Positions 15,949-24,348 of a DNA stretch of 64,000 nucleotides are shown here, in pieces. This stretch comes from a virus. The position numbers and the translations under genes were made by a program. Every line of letters starts with the position of its first letter. The first letter of the stretch is position 1. The notes beneath the pieces are model-generated. The model had not been told where the DNA came from. It did not search any database and saw only the letters and a program-made list of their open reading frames with translations. The stretch is from IMG/VR virus record IMGVR_UViG_3300034072_001149, positions 95,201 through 159,200 of that record; one strand, written 5' to 3'.

Positions 15949-16479
15949 TTACTTTACTGGATTATTTAACCCAATAGTATTTAGAATCTGAGTGATGCGA
16001 TCAACCTCTGGGTTGTTGGTAACTCGGTGATAATCAATGGATTTAGCATCCAGAAAGTTTTTGATGGCATCATCCACTTCAATCGCTTGCTCAGCTGTTT
16101 GGTTTCTGCCAGTTGGTTGATAGGCAAAATCTCTACCAATCAAAAAGTTGTGATTCTCATAGGAATTCCAGACTTCCATGAGAAACATATCAAAGGTAGT
16201 AAAGTAGTCATCGGACTTGTAGATTAGACCCAAAGGAAGGGGACTATCGGTGATCACATACTCGACCTGATCCGCAAGTCTCTGAATCCTACGATTTTGC
16301 TTTGCTAAAATATACAACTGGTCATTCAAAACATTCTGTCTCTTTTCCCATGTCATATCTTTGGCATACTCAGTTACAAGTTCAACCTCTATCTGCTGCT
16401 TTTTCATTTCAAAGAAAAGTCCAGCAGCGGTAGTAGATTTACCAGCGCCTGGTCCGCCCCATATATTGATGACTTTCAT
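15949..16479 (-). CDS. P-loop kinase-like protein (AAA_28 type)
   Basis: 176 residues. Walker A is WGGPGAGKSTTAAG at the N-terminus; TEYAKDMTW and VITDSPLPLGL follow as in the deoxynucleoside-kinase and NadR-like group, and YQPTGRNQT may be a lid. It probably phosphorylates a small molecule. NAD salvage or nucleotide metabolism are both plausible, and the substrate is unproven. A perfect palindrome (16500-16527) lies upstream. Confidence 0.82.
   Translation of the reverse strand: MKVINIWGGPGAGKSTTAAGLFFEMKKQQIEVELVTEYAKDMTWEKRQNVLNDQLYILAKQNRRIQRLADQVEYVITDSPLPLGLIYKSDDYFTTFDMFLMEVWNSYENHNFLIGRDFAYQPTGRNQTAEQAIEVDDAIKNFLDAKSIDYHRVTNNPEVDRITQILNTIGLNNPVK
15963..15968 (-). promoter_or_regulatory. 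Late promoter core (TAAATA)
   Basis: Minus-strand TTAAATAA context, 24 nt upstream of the start of the internal-repeat gene and inside the end of the kinase-like gene. Confidence 0.5.
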
Positions 16480-16499
16480 AGTATGCCTCTCTAAAAGAA

Positions 16500-16527
16500 T
16501 ATGGGAGGAGTGATCACTCCTCCCATA
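16500..16527 (-). terminator. 28-nt perfect palindrome, probable terminator
   Basis: TATGGGAGGAGTGA/TCACTCCTCCCATA, 14-bp arms with no spacer, just 3' of the 16535-16801 gene. It is symmetric, so it could act on either strand. Confidence 0.6.
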
Positions 16528-16534
16528 CTTTATA

Positions 16535-16801
16535 TCACTCAGGATCTGGAATTTCCGAAATCTCAGGAGTGAGATGGAACCAAGGCTGCTGAAGCCTGGT
16601 TTCCAGTGAGGCCATCTCGTCTAGAAAAACCTGCCTAGCAACCGGAGTTTCCGTCCCATAAACCTGGATTTCAAGACCTGCCTGCGAAGTCGCAAATAGT
16701 CTTCCAACCATGAGATCATTTGTCACATCCACTACGGTCGCATCCAGATAGTATCCGTCAATGAGATAAGACCTGATGCTTCTTCTGATTTCGCTAATCA
16801 T
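16535..16801 (-). CDS. Unknown phage protein
   Basis: 88 residues. A basic helix at the start (EIRRSIRSYLIDGYY), beta-rich middle and acidic Pro-rich tail (EISEIPDPE). The start is coupled to the stop of the upstream gene as TAATG. No motif recognised. Confidence 0.68.
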   Translation of the reverse strand: MISEIRRSIRSYLIDGYYLDATVVDVTNDLMVGRLFATSQAGLEIQVYGTETPVARQVFLDEMASLETRLQQPWFHLTPEISEIPDPE

Positions 16802-17055
16802 TACTTCACCTCACTAGGATCAAAGATCTGATGGCCAACGCCGGCCACGAAGATTCCAGTGGCTGTTGCGATTCGTTCTGCCTGGATGGCAGTAATCACT
16901 GGAGTCAACTCATATCGCTGACCCGACTTGGAAATAGCCACAACTCTCGCCGAAGAACGACGAATGTCAGGCAGGTTGATTACTCGGTCGGTAACAATGG
17001 CTTCTACCTCTTCTGCGAGGAGTTCGCCATTCATAGTCTTAATGGTGTTTGCCAT
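16801..17055 (-). CDS. Unknown phage protein
   Basis: 84 residues from the ATG at 17055; GGAAA lies five bases upstream, and an upstream in-frame TTG is less likely. Mixed alpha/beta, with ARVVAISKSGQRYELTP as a likely beta hairpin. It forms a two-gene unit with 16535-16801. Confidence 0.68.
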   Translation of the reverse strand: MANTIKTMNGELLAEEVEAIVTDRVINLPDIRRSSARVVAISKSGQRYELTPVITAIQAERIATATGIFVAGVGHQIFDPSEVK

Positions 17056-17067
17056 TTTATTTTCCAA

Positions 17068-17286
17068 TCATGCTAAGAATTTGGTATACGGCGCCGTTGC
17101 TAGTTCTTCAAGAAAAGCGAGATAGTCATTTTCAGAATCAAACTCGAATTCTATTAGACCATCATGTCCGGTGACCGGGTTACGATAGTGAACTTTTGCC
17201 TCTACCTTTTCAAATACATTGAAAGAATGAGTGATTCTATGAATTTGAGAAACTAGTATGGTAAAATCATTAGTAACTAGAAACAT
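17068..17286 (-). CDS. Small protein, possible remote FKL-family relative
   Basis: 72 residues. It ends IEFEFDSENDYLAFLEELA followed by nine residues. The layout (beta strand, acidic turn, hydrophobic helix at the C-terminus) resembles the FKL family, but the FKL-x-W core itself is absent, so I do not count it as a member. It diverges from the GIY-YIG gene on the other strand with 15 nt between starts. Confidence 0.6.
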   Translation of the reverse strand: MFLVTNDFTILVSQIHRITHSFNVFEKVEAKVHYRNPVTGHDGLIEFEFDSENDYLAFLEELATAPYTKFLA

Positions 17287-17301
17287 ATGCTGTATCCCAA
17301 T

Positions 17302-17916
17302 ATGATATACTCAATATACAGGATAACTCACCAGTTTCGCAATAAAGTTTATTTGGGTTACACCAGTTTAACAGCCGAACAGCGATTTGACCTGCATGTC
17401 ATGGATTCAAAGAGAGGCAGCAATAGCTACCTGCATCGCGCTATAGCCAAATATGGTCGAGAAGCATTTGTAATCGAGACGATCTATCAGTCCAAAGACC
17501 GAGATTTTACCCTAGAAGTCATGGAACCTTGGTTCATTTCTGAACATCGTAAAGCTGGAATTGAACTTTACAATATTCAGGACGGTGGAAGAGGCTACAA
17601 GAACAATCCTCGATCCAAATCGGTTGAGCTGTATGATGCTGACTTAGTTCTAGTCGAGACTTTACCAAGCCAGTCATCAGCCGCACGCCGTCTGTCCTGT
17701 AATCTTTCAACAGTTATACAAGCCTGTAGGAATGCAGATTCTGGAAAAGCATCGCGCCTAAAAGACTATTGGGTGTGCTTTGCTGGATCCAAACCAGTTA
17801 AAAAGGACACTTCTTACCTTCTGGAAAGAAACAATCGTATCAAACCATTTTTAGGCAAGAAGCGTCCTGATCAAAGCGTTAGGATGATGGGTAATCAATA
17901 CGCTCGGAAGAAATAA
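17302..17916 (+). CDS. GIY-YIG homing endonuclease
   Basis: 204 residues from the ATG at 17302. The GIY-YIG core is visible as YSIYRI and, twelve residues on, VYLGYTS. The family Arg/His/Glu positions follow (HVMDSKRGSNSYLHRAI, EPWFISEH). The C-terminal half has a helix-turn DNA-binding-like segment (QSSAARRLSCNLSTVIQ) typical of NUMOD modules. Such genes cut an intron- or gene-less allele and spread by repair. It is a lone plus-strand gene inserted between minus-strand genes beside queE, consistent with mobility. Confidence 0.88.
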   Translation: MIYSIYRITHQFRNKVYLGYTSLTAEQRFDLHVMDSKRGSNSYLHRAIAKYGREAFVIETIYQSKDRDFTLEVMEPWFISEHRKAGIELYNIQDGGRGYKNNPRSKSVELYDADLVLVETLPSQSSAARRLSCNLSTVIQACRNADSGKASRLKDYWVCFAGSKPVKKDTSYLLERNNRIKPFLGKKRPDQSVRMMGNQYARKK

Positions 17917-18792
17917 TCACTTACCGATACAGTTTCCGAATACCCATGTGTGAACCCTTGCTGCTACACTGTAACCACGTTCGACTGCCTGTTCAGCAAT
18001 CTTCGCCTGGTGGCTTTCCTGCATTTCACGATCAGCCCCAACGGGCATGATCCAAACGTCCCAATTGATACCGGCCTCACGATAAAGGTCAGTAGCTCTC
18101 GCGACTTCGTCCCAGTTGCGATCAGTGCCGTTACAGACATACTTTAGGTGACCAGCGTCGCTGATTGCCTTGTATTGTGCTAGAACCTCTGGCTTGATCG
18201 CTTTGTCCCACATCTCACCACTCAAGTAGAGCTTGGGAGATACAGACCAGAACAGCTCGCCTTCGTGATTCACGAAAGTGTTTTCAAAAGCGGGACGAGG
18301 CTTTTGAGTTCCGTTCGTCTCAATGGTAACAAACTTTGGAGTATTGTTACGGAGGGCAAAATTCTCCATTACATCCACGATAGCAGTCTGGCTCATCATA
18401 GGTTCACCGCCGGTGAATGCCATGTGGTGCCACTGCTTGGAGGTGGGATGAAGAAACTTACCACCTGGTAGAGTTGCTTCAATCTTATCACAGATCTCAG
18501 CAGCCGTGCTCTGGTGAGCTAGAGCACTGAACTTCTTGGCCCAGGAATAGCTGGAATCACAGCCACGATGGAAAACCGGGAGGGCTTCCATGGACTTGTA
18601 TTCCGATGGATCAATCTTTTCAAAATCTAGGTTCCATGTCTCTGGTTTGTCTGGGAACTCTTGACCAAAACCAGAACAAGAGAAGTTACAGCCCCATACC
18701 CTTAGCCAAACTGTAGGCCTACCCGTATAAGTCCCCTCTCCTTGAAAAGTCTGACCAAAGATCTCGGAATACCGATACTTCTTTTCTGTCAT
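17917..18792 (-). CDS. queE: 7-carboxy-7-deazaguanine synthase (radical SAM)
   Basis: 291 residues. It converts 6-carboxytetrahydropterin to 7-carboxy-7-deazaguanine in preQ0 synthesis. The GQTFQGEG substrate loop and WGCNFSC open the radical-SAM cluster motif, with Cys35 and Cys39. The third cysteine is displaced to Cys78 in RGCDSSYSW by an insertion of about 36 residues where ordinary QueE has two. The SAM-binding AFTGGEPM and a late VSPKLYLSG follow. FolE and a QueD-like protein lie within 7 kb. Products of such pathways feed guanine replacement in phage DNA or queuosine in tRNA; QueC and a transglycosylase are not in this window. Confidence 0.92.
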   Translation of the reverse strand: MTEKKYRYSEIFGQTFQGEGTYTGRPTVWLRVWGCNFSCSGFGQEFPDKPETWNLDFEKIDPSEYKSMEALPVFHRGCDSSYSWAKKFSALAHQSTAAEICDKIEATLPGGKFLHPTSKQWHHMAFTGGEPMMSQTAIVDVMENFALRNNTPKFVTIETNGTQKPRPAFENTFVNHEGELFWSVSPKLYLSGEMWDKAIKPEVLAQYKAISDAGHLKYVCNGTDRNWDEVARATDLYREAGINWDVWIMPVGADREMQESHQAKIAEQAVERGYSVAARVHTWVFGNCIGK

Positions 18793-19433
18793 TTCGTTAT
18801 CTCCTCGAACCTGGTACCGTTAAGATCAAGATTCTTTCGTAATCGGTAATTCAGGATATCATATGTTATACCAAATTTATAACAAACCTGGCGTTTAGAT
18901 TCAAAATCTTCCTGGTGACCATCTGAAAAGATTACTCGTATTGCCTTCATACTCTTTTCAGTTCTAAGTCTTTGAAAACGCTTTGCAGATTCGATTTGCT
19001 TTTCTGTAAAGGCAAATCTACGACTTGGATTATTGTCACCGGCCATCTTTGAAGCCACTCGATCGTAACCTGCTCTTGCAGCATTAGTGCTACGGTCACC
19101 GTTACCCTTCATGCGGGAAGTATCTTTGACCTTCCAAGTGCGCCCCACTTTGCCAGAACCACCTCCCATGCCATCTTCTTCTCGGAGGTTGGCCCAATCG
19201 TCGCTTTCAACTACGTTCCACAACTTAGAATAGAACAAGCCAGCAGCCCTCAGATCTTCAAGCGTTTCACACTTGCATACTACCCAAGTCACAATATGTG
19301 GTCGATGCAGTCTTAGATGGTTCAGCCATCGTTTACCGGATCCTTTATAGGAATACGGGTCTTTTAGGCTAGTTTGACATAGGTACATCAAACCTGTTGG
19401 ATAGGTCTTTTTAACCATTAGGAAATAAGTCAA
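18789..19433 (-). CDS. Putative homing endonuclease (GIY-YIG-like)
   Basis: 214 residues. GLMYLCQTSLKD and YKGSGKRWLNHLR resemble the degenerate GIY-YIG core of phage homing enzymes that carry a Y-x-GSGK stretch. WNVVESDDWANLREEDG is also typical. The C-terminal third (IRVIFSDGHQEDFESKRQVC...) looks like a NUMOD-type DNA-binding repeat. It overlaps queE by 4 nt, so it seems to have joined that operon. M7 is an alternative start. Confidence 0.72.
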   Translation of the reverse strand: MTYFLMVKKTYPTGLMYLCQTSLKDPYSYKGSGKRWLNHLRLHRPHIVTWVVCKCETLEDLRAAGLFYSKLWNVVESDDWANLREEDGMGGGSGKVGRTWKVKDTSRMKGNGDRSTNAARAGYDRVASKMAGDNNPSRRFAFTEKQIESAKRFQRLRTEKSMKAIRVIFSDGHQEDFESKRQVCYKFGITYDILNYRLRKNLDLNGTRFEEITK

Positions 19434-19816
19434 GGTAGTGGAGGAACCCCATAGTTGATAATATCATCTAAATATTGCGATTTTCTAAGAGTCGTTGGTC
19501 CAAATTTCGAAAGTTCCTTTAAAAGATCACCTAGCTCTTCCTCTAACTCATTAGATGCCCTAACATGATCAAAGCCGATCATCGCATATGATATTTTATC
19601 ATAGTTTGAAAAGAAAGGCTTATTCTTGATGGTATTATGCTGTGTTTGACAATAGTCAATCTTCTTTATCAACCTAGCTGTAGACTTGAAGCTAGGAAGA
19701 GACAGAGAAGTTTGGACGACTGCTTGGTTTACATTTCCTAGTTGTAAACAATTCAGATTAGATATGAGTTTTAGCTCATTTAGTAAAAAAACTTCAAAAA
19801 TATCCGGCTGGCTCAT
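19430..19816 (-). CDS. Unknown protein
   Basis: 128 residues from the ATG at 19816, which overlaps the phosphoribosyltransferase stop (ATGA) and has GGAAAG upstream. Helical and Leu/Ser-rich (FEVFLLNELKLISNLN), with an acidic Leu-rich helix later (ELEEELGDLLKELSK). No motif recognised; AT-rich compared with its neighbours. Confidence 0.65.
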   Translation of the reverse strand: MSQPDIFEVFLLNELKLISNLNCLQLGNVNQAVVQTSLSLPSFKSTARLIKKIDYCQTQHNTIKNKPFFSNYDKISYAMIGFDHVRASNELEEELGDLLKELSKFGPTTLRKSQYLDDIINYGVPPLP

Positions 19817-20322
19817 GCTTTCCACCATTCCTCGTAGGGGAAGCAGACCCAGCGCTCGTCTTCAGCACGGGAGATCTCTCGACCCACATAATCTGCTTCA
19901 AAAATGTCCTGGCTGACGTTGTTCCACAACACCGCTACCTTGAACCGGTCTTCCCAGTTTTCCAAAGGCAGATTGGACGGCCCACTCAGGTTCACCAAAT
20001 CAGCAACCTCATCAGCTACTTTACGCAGAGTCTCACCAGAATCGCAAATATCATCTACCAGAAGGACACTTTGTCCTTCCTTGATACGACGAGCGACATC
20101 TGAAATTTCACTTACGTGGCTAACCATGTTGTCACGCAGGCTATAGTTGATAGTCTGGAGAGGCTTGCCTAGATAGTGGCTCAGCATGGTCGCGGGAACC
20201 AGTCCCCCACGAGCGATGCCTACTACCACATCTGGTTTGAAATCACCAACATTCATCTGACGAATGATCTCCTGGAGATCACCACGCATCTGCTCATTGG
20301 TGTAAATGATCTTGTTGGGCAT
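19813..20322 (-). CDS. Purine-type phosphoribosyltransferase
   Basis: 169 residues from the ATG at 20322 (GAGGTG five bases upstream). The type I PRTase PRPP loop is VLLVDDICDSGETL; VVVGIARGGLVPA and the C-terminal ERWVCFPYEEWW resemble xanthine-guanine or hypoxanthine PRTases. It would attach ribose-5-phosphate to a purine-like base. Its position between queE and folE raises the possibility that a deazapurine base is the substrate, but that is speculation; guanine salvage is the simpler reading. Confidence 0.85.
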   Translation of the reverse strand: MPNKIIYTNEQMRGDLQEIIRQMNVGDFKPDVVVGIARGGLVPATMLSHYLGKPLQTINYSLRDNMVSHVSEISDVARRIKEGQSVLLVDDICDSGETLRKVADEVADLVNLSGPSNLPLENWEDRFKVAVLWNNVSQDIFEADYVGREISRAEDERWVCFPYEEWWKA

Positions 20323-20338
20323 AACGCACCTCGCTGAA

Positions 20339-20370
20339 AATACTGGTGTGGAACTAACCACACCAGTATT
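20339..20370 (-). terminator. Hairpin terminator after folE
   Basis: Perfect 13-bp stem AATACTGGTGTGG/CCACACCAGTATT with a 6-nt loop, between folE and the phosphoribosyltransferase gene. Confidence 0.7.
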
Positions 20371-20377
20371 CTATATC

Positions 20378-21112
20378 TTAGGAGTGGCCCTTCATGCTCA
20401 GCATGAGCTTGTAGAACTCGTCCTTGAGGTGCGGTTCATCACGGAACTTGCCGCGCATGATCGCAGTCGTCATGTCAGACTCATGTTCCTTAACACCACG
20501 ATGTGTCATACAGTGATGTTCTGCTTTTAGAACAACCGCAACATTCTCGGTCTCAGCATAACGAACCAGTTCGTCAGCAATCTGAGTTGTCATTTCTTCC
20601 TGGATTTGTGGACGTTCCGCAATCCAGTGAACAATGCGATTGAACTTCGAGAGTCCAATGACCTTGTCCTCAGGGAAGATACCAACCCAGCAGCGACCCA
20701 CAATGTTCTGGAAGTGATGAGCACAGGTCGAACGAATCGAGATCGGACCAGCAGTGTAGAGGTCCTGGTAGCCTACGTTGGGGAACGAAGTAATCTTTGG
20801 TGCCGCGACATAGCGACCACCATAGGTTTCGTTGACATACATCTTGGCAACTCGACGAGCGGTGCCATTAGTGTTGTGATCGTGGTCAGTGTCGATGACT
20901 AGGCTACGGAGAACTGCTTCCATCTTTTCGGTGACTTCGTCAACCAGTAGAGCGCGCTCTTCATCAGTGATGAACTTTGCGATATTGTCATTACAATGAA
21001 ACTGCTGACCGGCTTCAATGAGGCGCGCACGGATCTTCTCAGAAACGGGAACCTCTTGCCCATGGGCGCAATCGTTGGAACCACAGCCCGTGGTAAGTTT
21101 GGTATCGGACAT
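20378..21112 (-). CDS. folE: GTP cyclohydrolase I
   Basis: 244 residues. It converts GTP to 7,8-dihydroneopterin triphosphate, the first step of both folate and 7-deazaguanine synthesis. Zinc ligands are Cys130 and His133 in CAHHF and Cys201 in HHCMTHRG; the usual CEHHF Glu is Ala. IVGRCWVGIFPEDKVIGLSKF and the catalytic-region KEHESDMTT are well kept. The N-terminus has a Cys-rich lead (TTGCGSNDCAHG). With QueE and a QueD-like protein it makes up most of a preQ0 route. Promoter TTGACA at 21167-21172. Confidence 0.95.
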   Translation of the reverse strand: MSDTKLTTGCGSNDCAHGQEVPVSEKIRARLIEAGQQFHCNDNIAKFITDEERALLVDEVTEKMEAVLRSLVIDTDHDHNTNGTARRVAKMYVNETYGGRYVAAPKITSFPNVGYQDLYTAGPISIRSTCAHHFQNIVGRCWVGIFPEDKVIGLSKFNRIVHWIAERPQIQEEMTTQIADELVRYAETENVAVVLKAEHHCMTHRGVKEHESDMTTAIMRGKFRDEPHLKDEFYKLMLSMKGHS

Positions 21113-21143
21113 TAACTGTCTCTCCTTATTTTGTTTGTTCTAC

Positions 21144-21172
21144 ACTCTACTTAGAATTGGGTACAGTGTCAA
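21144..21172 (-). promoter_or_regulatory. Sigma70-like promoter for folE
   Basis: TTGACA (21167-21172), 17-nt spacer and TAGAGT (21144-21149) on the minus strand. The leader ACAAACAAAATAAGGAG resembles those before the polymerase and rnlA genes. Confidence 0.5.
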
Positions 21173-21183
21173 TTTATAGGGTT

Positions 21184-21609
21184 TTAATAACTACTCAATT
21201 TGAACATCACCGCTCTGGCTTTGAGAAACCGCGCGAAGTCTTCATGATCCTCAAAGCAAATGGACAAATGCCCTCTAGCCCAATCAATTTCTCTGGCTTT
21301 ATGACTTTGAAGAGCAGAAACAGGCGGACCTCCGGTGGCAGGCAAAGCATAGGTTGAGATAGCGTATAGACCCACGTTATTCTCATCACAAAACTTACGA
21401 ATATCCTTTGTGAAGTCTTCCCACATTCTGACTGTTAGAAGTTCTCTATTGTCAGTAACATGGGCTTCAAAAGAAGCGGAGGCATGAATTATCGCACGAT
21501 TTCTCATCATGTTGGCATACAGATCCGTCCCAGGAAGCACGCCAGACATAGGAATTTCTTTGGGAAGCTTGACATCAGTTATAGTCAATTCAATCAAAGT
21601 AGTTTTCAT
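21184..21609 (-). CDS. FKL-motif protein, cluster of three
   Basis: 141 residues. The C-terminus reads SICFEDHEDFARFLKARAVMFKLSSY, with a longer helix between the acidic turn and the A-V-M-FKL end than in most members. A mid-protein helix (DIRKFCDENNVGLYAIS) matches the W/F-C-D-x-N-x-x-G pattern of paralogues. Its start overlaps the stop of the next gene upstream. Function unknown. Confidence 0.8.
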   Translation of the reverse strand: MKTTLIELTITDVKLPKEIPMSGVLPGTDLYANMMRNRAIIHASASFEAHVTDNRELLTVRMWEDFTKDIRKFCDENNVGLYAISTYALPATGGPPVSALQSHKAREIDWARGHLSICFEDHEDFARFLKARAVMFKLSSY

Positions 21610-22016
21610 AGTGAAAGCCTCAGCATGGTGCCTTGTTCCTTGAGCCAGAGTTCAAGGTCTTCTCGGCGCTCAAACAACAGATCCATGTCATACAAATACC
21701 TGTCAGTTGGTCCTTTCATATGACCTTTGATCTTCCAAGACCAATAACCCTCTAATCGAGTATCACAGAAATTTTTGATACTTTCACGTATCTCTGCCCA
21801 CTCAGAAGTTTTCCTGGTTGAATTGCCACAGGAAAACCTAAGTTCAACTCTGTTGAGGTGGAAGGCAACACCTAGGTCTTTGAATTCCTTGCGAAGCTTG
21901 ACCGAGGTTTCTACCCGATTTAGCTTTCCAAAAGTCTCATCCAACGTGATATCAAAGACGATATCACGATCAATGAATTTACTATGTCGGATCGAATGAC
22001 AAATTACTGTAGTCAT
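21606..22016 (-). CDS. FKL-type protein, divergent ending
   Basis: 136 residues from the ATG at 22016, which overlaps the upstream stop (ATGA). The end DLLFERREDLELWLKEQGTMLRLSL aligns with 21184-21609, with LRL replacing FKL. The helix IKNFCDTRLEGYWSWKI also matches. Probably a product of tandem duplication. Function unknown. Confidence 0.78.
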   Translation of the reverse strand: MTTVICHSIRHSKFIDRDIVFDITLDETFGKLNRVETSVKLRKEFKDLGVAFHLNRVELRFSCGNSTRKTSEWAEIRESIKNFCDTRLEGYWSWKIKGHMKGPTDRYLYDMDLLFERREDLELWLKEQGTMLRLSL

Positions 22017-22420
22017 GGAACACTCAATTTGACAAGGACGGCACAATCGCGAATGAATAGAATGAGATCATCCTCATGCTCAAACATGAATTTTATCTTC
22101 AGTTCGTTACCAGGTAGATCGGCCTCTACCTCATCTTCATTGTCCCAGACTGTCCAAAATCCAGCGCAATTGTTATCACACCACTCTTCCATCTTACAGA
22201 AGATCTCGGTGTATTCGGCGGTGGCTTCCTCGATTGGCTTGCCGCCCTCTTTGACCTTGTTGACTGTGATAGTAATGAGGAACATATTCCGCTGAAACTT
22301 TAGGTAGAGGTCAGACCACTCTGATCTGACCTCCCCAGCGGAATTATTGCCTAAAAACATATCATTGTATCGGATCTGGCGGCAACGCCGCATCTGATTG
22401 ATTTTGATTTCAGCCAGCAT
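22013..22420 (-). CDS. FKL-type protein, divergent ending
   Basis: 135 residues from the ATG at 22420, inside the last codons of the glycosyltransferase gene (11-nt overlap). The C-terminus KIKFMFEHEDDLILFIRDCAVLVKLSVP and helix EEWCDNNCAGFWTVWD follow the family layout with VKL in place of FKL. First gene of the coupled trio 22420-21184. Confidence 0.78.
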   Translation of the reverse strand: MLAEIKINQMRRCRQIRYNDMFLGNNSAGEVRSEWSDLYLKFQRNMFLITITVNKVKEGGKPIEEATAEYTEIFCKMEEWCDNNCAGFWTVWDNEDEVEADLPGNELKIKFMFEHEDDLILFIRDCAVLVKLSVP

Positions 22421-23552
22421 AGCGATACTGCTCGCCTTGACCCAGAAGAATATCAATAGTGCGGTCAATAGTCTGATGCTGATCATCAGCAGCATACCAA
22501 ACTTCACTATCATCTAGGCTGGTAAGCAGATAATCCATCTTCTTGATAGCATCTTCAACTGACCAAGGCACGTATAGGTGCTTGGCCGAATTGTTGAGAG
22601 CCTGTGGGAAACTGCGGAAAGCAGGACATAGGCTCAGAGTGCCTAGTGCTGATGCTTCGTTCAAAGTGTTGCTCTGCCAATCCTGACGAGCACAATTGAA
22701 TTGAAGCTGCGAGTCGGCGAGGATGTCATAATACTCGGACTTCTTCAGCCCTTCCTTGATAACCAGTTTGCCATCAGCTTCAAGTTGACGAGCACGGTCG
22801 ATATACTGCTGATGAGTTGATCGCAGCGCCTTGGCACCGGTTAGGATCCAAAACTCGTATCCACGTTCCACAAAATCGCTATTCTCGATGAGATCCATGA
22901 AGAAATCAGGCTGTTTTTCGTGGTCAAAGCGGGAAGTATAGACAATACGCTTTTTACGCTCATTAAGGGGTCTGAGAGCTTCTAGGCCACCAACGCGACT
23001 ACGAACTTCCTCACGGTCAAATGGCAAGCCAGTGACGTAAAGAGGGGCTTCTAGAAGTGCGATTCTCATATGAGGGCCCATTTCAGTGTTGGCCATCAAG
23101 ATACCATCACAGGTCTTACTTACTAGCTGCTCGAAATCACGCATCCAATTACGCCATGGGAATACAAAGTCATCAGGGTCAATTGACTGTGCGAGATTGC
23201 GAGTAAAGACCTTGGGCTTCATATGAGCAGGAAGCTGCTCCATGATATACGGAAGACTCTCATAACCTGGCTGGAATAGATCTTCGCTGAAGATCACATC
23301 ATTGCCAGTAATTTCACCGGACTCCATGAGGCGAACCAGTTCAGCCATCTGAGTCATTGACCAATAGCAACGACCATGGGCATCTAGAACCTGGCCGGTC
23401 TTGATGTCCTTGTCCTCACGAAGAGTTCTTCCATGAACCGTGAGGAATGGAACGCCGCGCTCCTTGAACCTACTTTCGTTCCAGTCCTTTAGCTGAAGAG
23501 TGTAGCGCTCTTCATACATTTCTAGGGGTAGATAAATGATTCTTTTGGTCAT
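22410..23552 (-). CDS. Glycosyltransferase, GT-B type
   Basis: 380 residues from the ATG at 23552 (AAAGG upstream). The C-terminal half reads as a GT4/GT-B nucleotide-sugar domain: RIVYTSRFDHEKQPDFFMDL, FWILTGAKAL, and NTLNEASALGTLSLCPAFRS with the donor-binding Glu region. The acceptor is unknown; phage enzymes of this kind modify DNA bases or surface structures. It heads a coupled set with three FKL-type genes. A homing endonuclease gene diverges from it 12 nt away. Confidence 0.85.
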   Translation of the reverse strand: MTKRIIYLPLEMYEERYTLQLKDWNESRFKERGVPFLTVHGRTLREDKDIKTGQVLDAHGRCYWSMTQMAELVRLMESGEITGNDVIFSEDLFQPGYESLPYIMEQLPAHMKPKVFTRNLAQSIDPDDFVFPWRNWMRDFEQLVSKTCDGILMANTEMGPHMRIALLEAPLYVTGLPFDREEVRSRVGGLEALRPLNERKKRIVYTSRFDHEKQPDFFMDLIENSDFVERGYEFWILTGAKALRSTHQQYIDRARQLEADGKLVIKEGLKKSEYYDILADSQLQFNCARQDWQSNTLNEASALGTLSLCPAFRSFPQALNNSAKHLYVPWSVEDAIKKMDYLLTSLDDSEVWYAADDQHQTIDRTIDILLGQGEQYRYAG

Positions 23553-23564
23553 ATAGGCCTTTCT

Positions 23565-24110
23565 ATGTCCAAGAGATTTCCCAACACCGGCGTCAGGTCG
23601 TCTACGGACGAATTTGTAGCAAAAGCTATAACAGTTCACGGCACTAAATTCAATTATTCTGGTGTCTTATATGTGAATGCTAAAACTAAGGTAGAAATAG
23701 GCTGTTCTGTTCACGGACCATTCCTCCAACGTCCGAATGATCACCTGAGCGGAGTAGGTTGTGGTCGATGTGGCCAACAGGTGGCTAACGCTACTCGTCG
23801 ACAAAAAGGAATAATCAGTCTAGATCCCAAAGCAATCGATGTTTATCGCCGTCGTGTTAGGCATCTCAGTCTAAAGACCTACGAGAAACACTATCAGCTA
23901 ATCAATCCCCTGGGATTGCCTAGGGGGAATGATTTTCATCTTGATCACAAATTATCCATCGTAGATGGATTCAATGCTGGTATATCTGAGGGGATAATGA
24001 GTAGCTGGCAAAATCTTACAATCTTACCTGCTAATCAAAATCGTTCCAAATCAAGCAAATCTAGTATCTCTGTTGATGAGTTGGTGAAACTTATAACCAC
24101 GTCAACTTGA
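23565..24110 (+). CDS. HNH homing endonuclease
   Basis: 181 residues. The N-terminal module (DEFVAKAITVHGTKFNYS, then IGCSVHGPFLQRPNDHLSG and GCGRCG) is a zinc-knuckle-like DNA-binding repeat seen in phage HNH proteins. The C-terminal HNH core is FHLDHKLSIVDGF followed by WQNLTILPANQNRSK. It is a lone plus-strand gene between minus-strand genes, and its 3' end overlaps the convergent FKL gene by 20 nt. Probable mobile gene. Confidence 0.88.
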   Translation: MSKRFPNTGVRSSTDEFVAKAITVHGTKFNYSGVLYVNAKTKVEIGCSVHGPFLQRPNDHLSGVGCGRCGQQVANATRRQKGIISLDPKAIDVYRRRVRHLSLKTYEKHYQLINPLGLPRGNDFHLDHKLSIVDGFNAGISEGIMSSWQNLTILPANQNRSKSSKSSISVDELVKLITTST

Positions 24111-24348
24111 ATAGCGTGGCCTTTCTGATATCTTCAATATAGATGTAGCAAGCTAGTATCTTTACCTTGGTTTCAGGGGATTCATTCGTGCTGAAGAAAT
24201 CAGATATTTCTTCATATACAACCTGGAAATCGTATTCAATTTCCAGGTCGTTGAACCACTGAATTACATCATCTGTCAATCTTGGTTCAAAAAACTGATG
24301 GTCTTGGATCCAAGAACATGGCTTACTAAAATCCGCTTTGAAGATCAT
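24091..24348 (-). CDS. FKL-motif small protein
   Basis: 85 residues ending LACYIYIEDIRKATLFKLTWL, a near-consensus copy of the signature. The N-terminus (MIFKADFSKPCSW) and helix DVIQWFNDLEIEYDFQV also fit the family. It starts within the stop of the QueD-like gene (ATGA). Confidence 0.85.
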   Translation of the reverse strand: MIFKADFSKPCSWIQDHQFFEPRLTDDVIQWFNDLEIEYDFQVVYEEISDFFSTNESPETKVKILACYIYIEDIRKATLFKLTWL

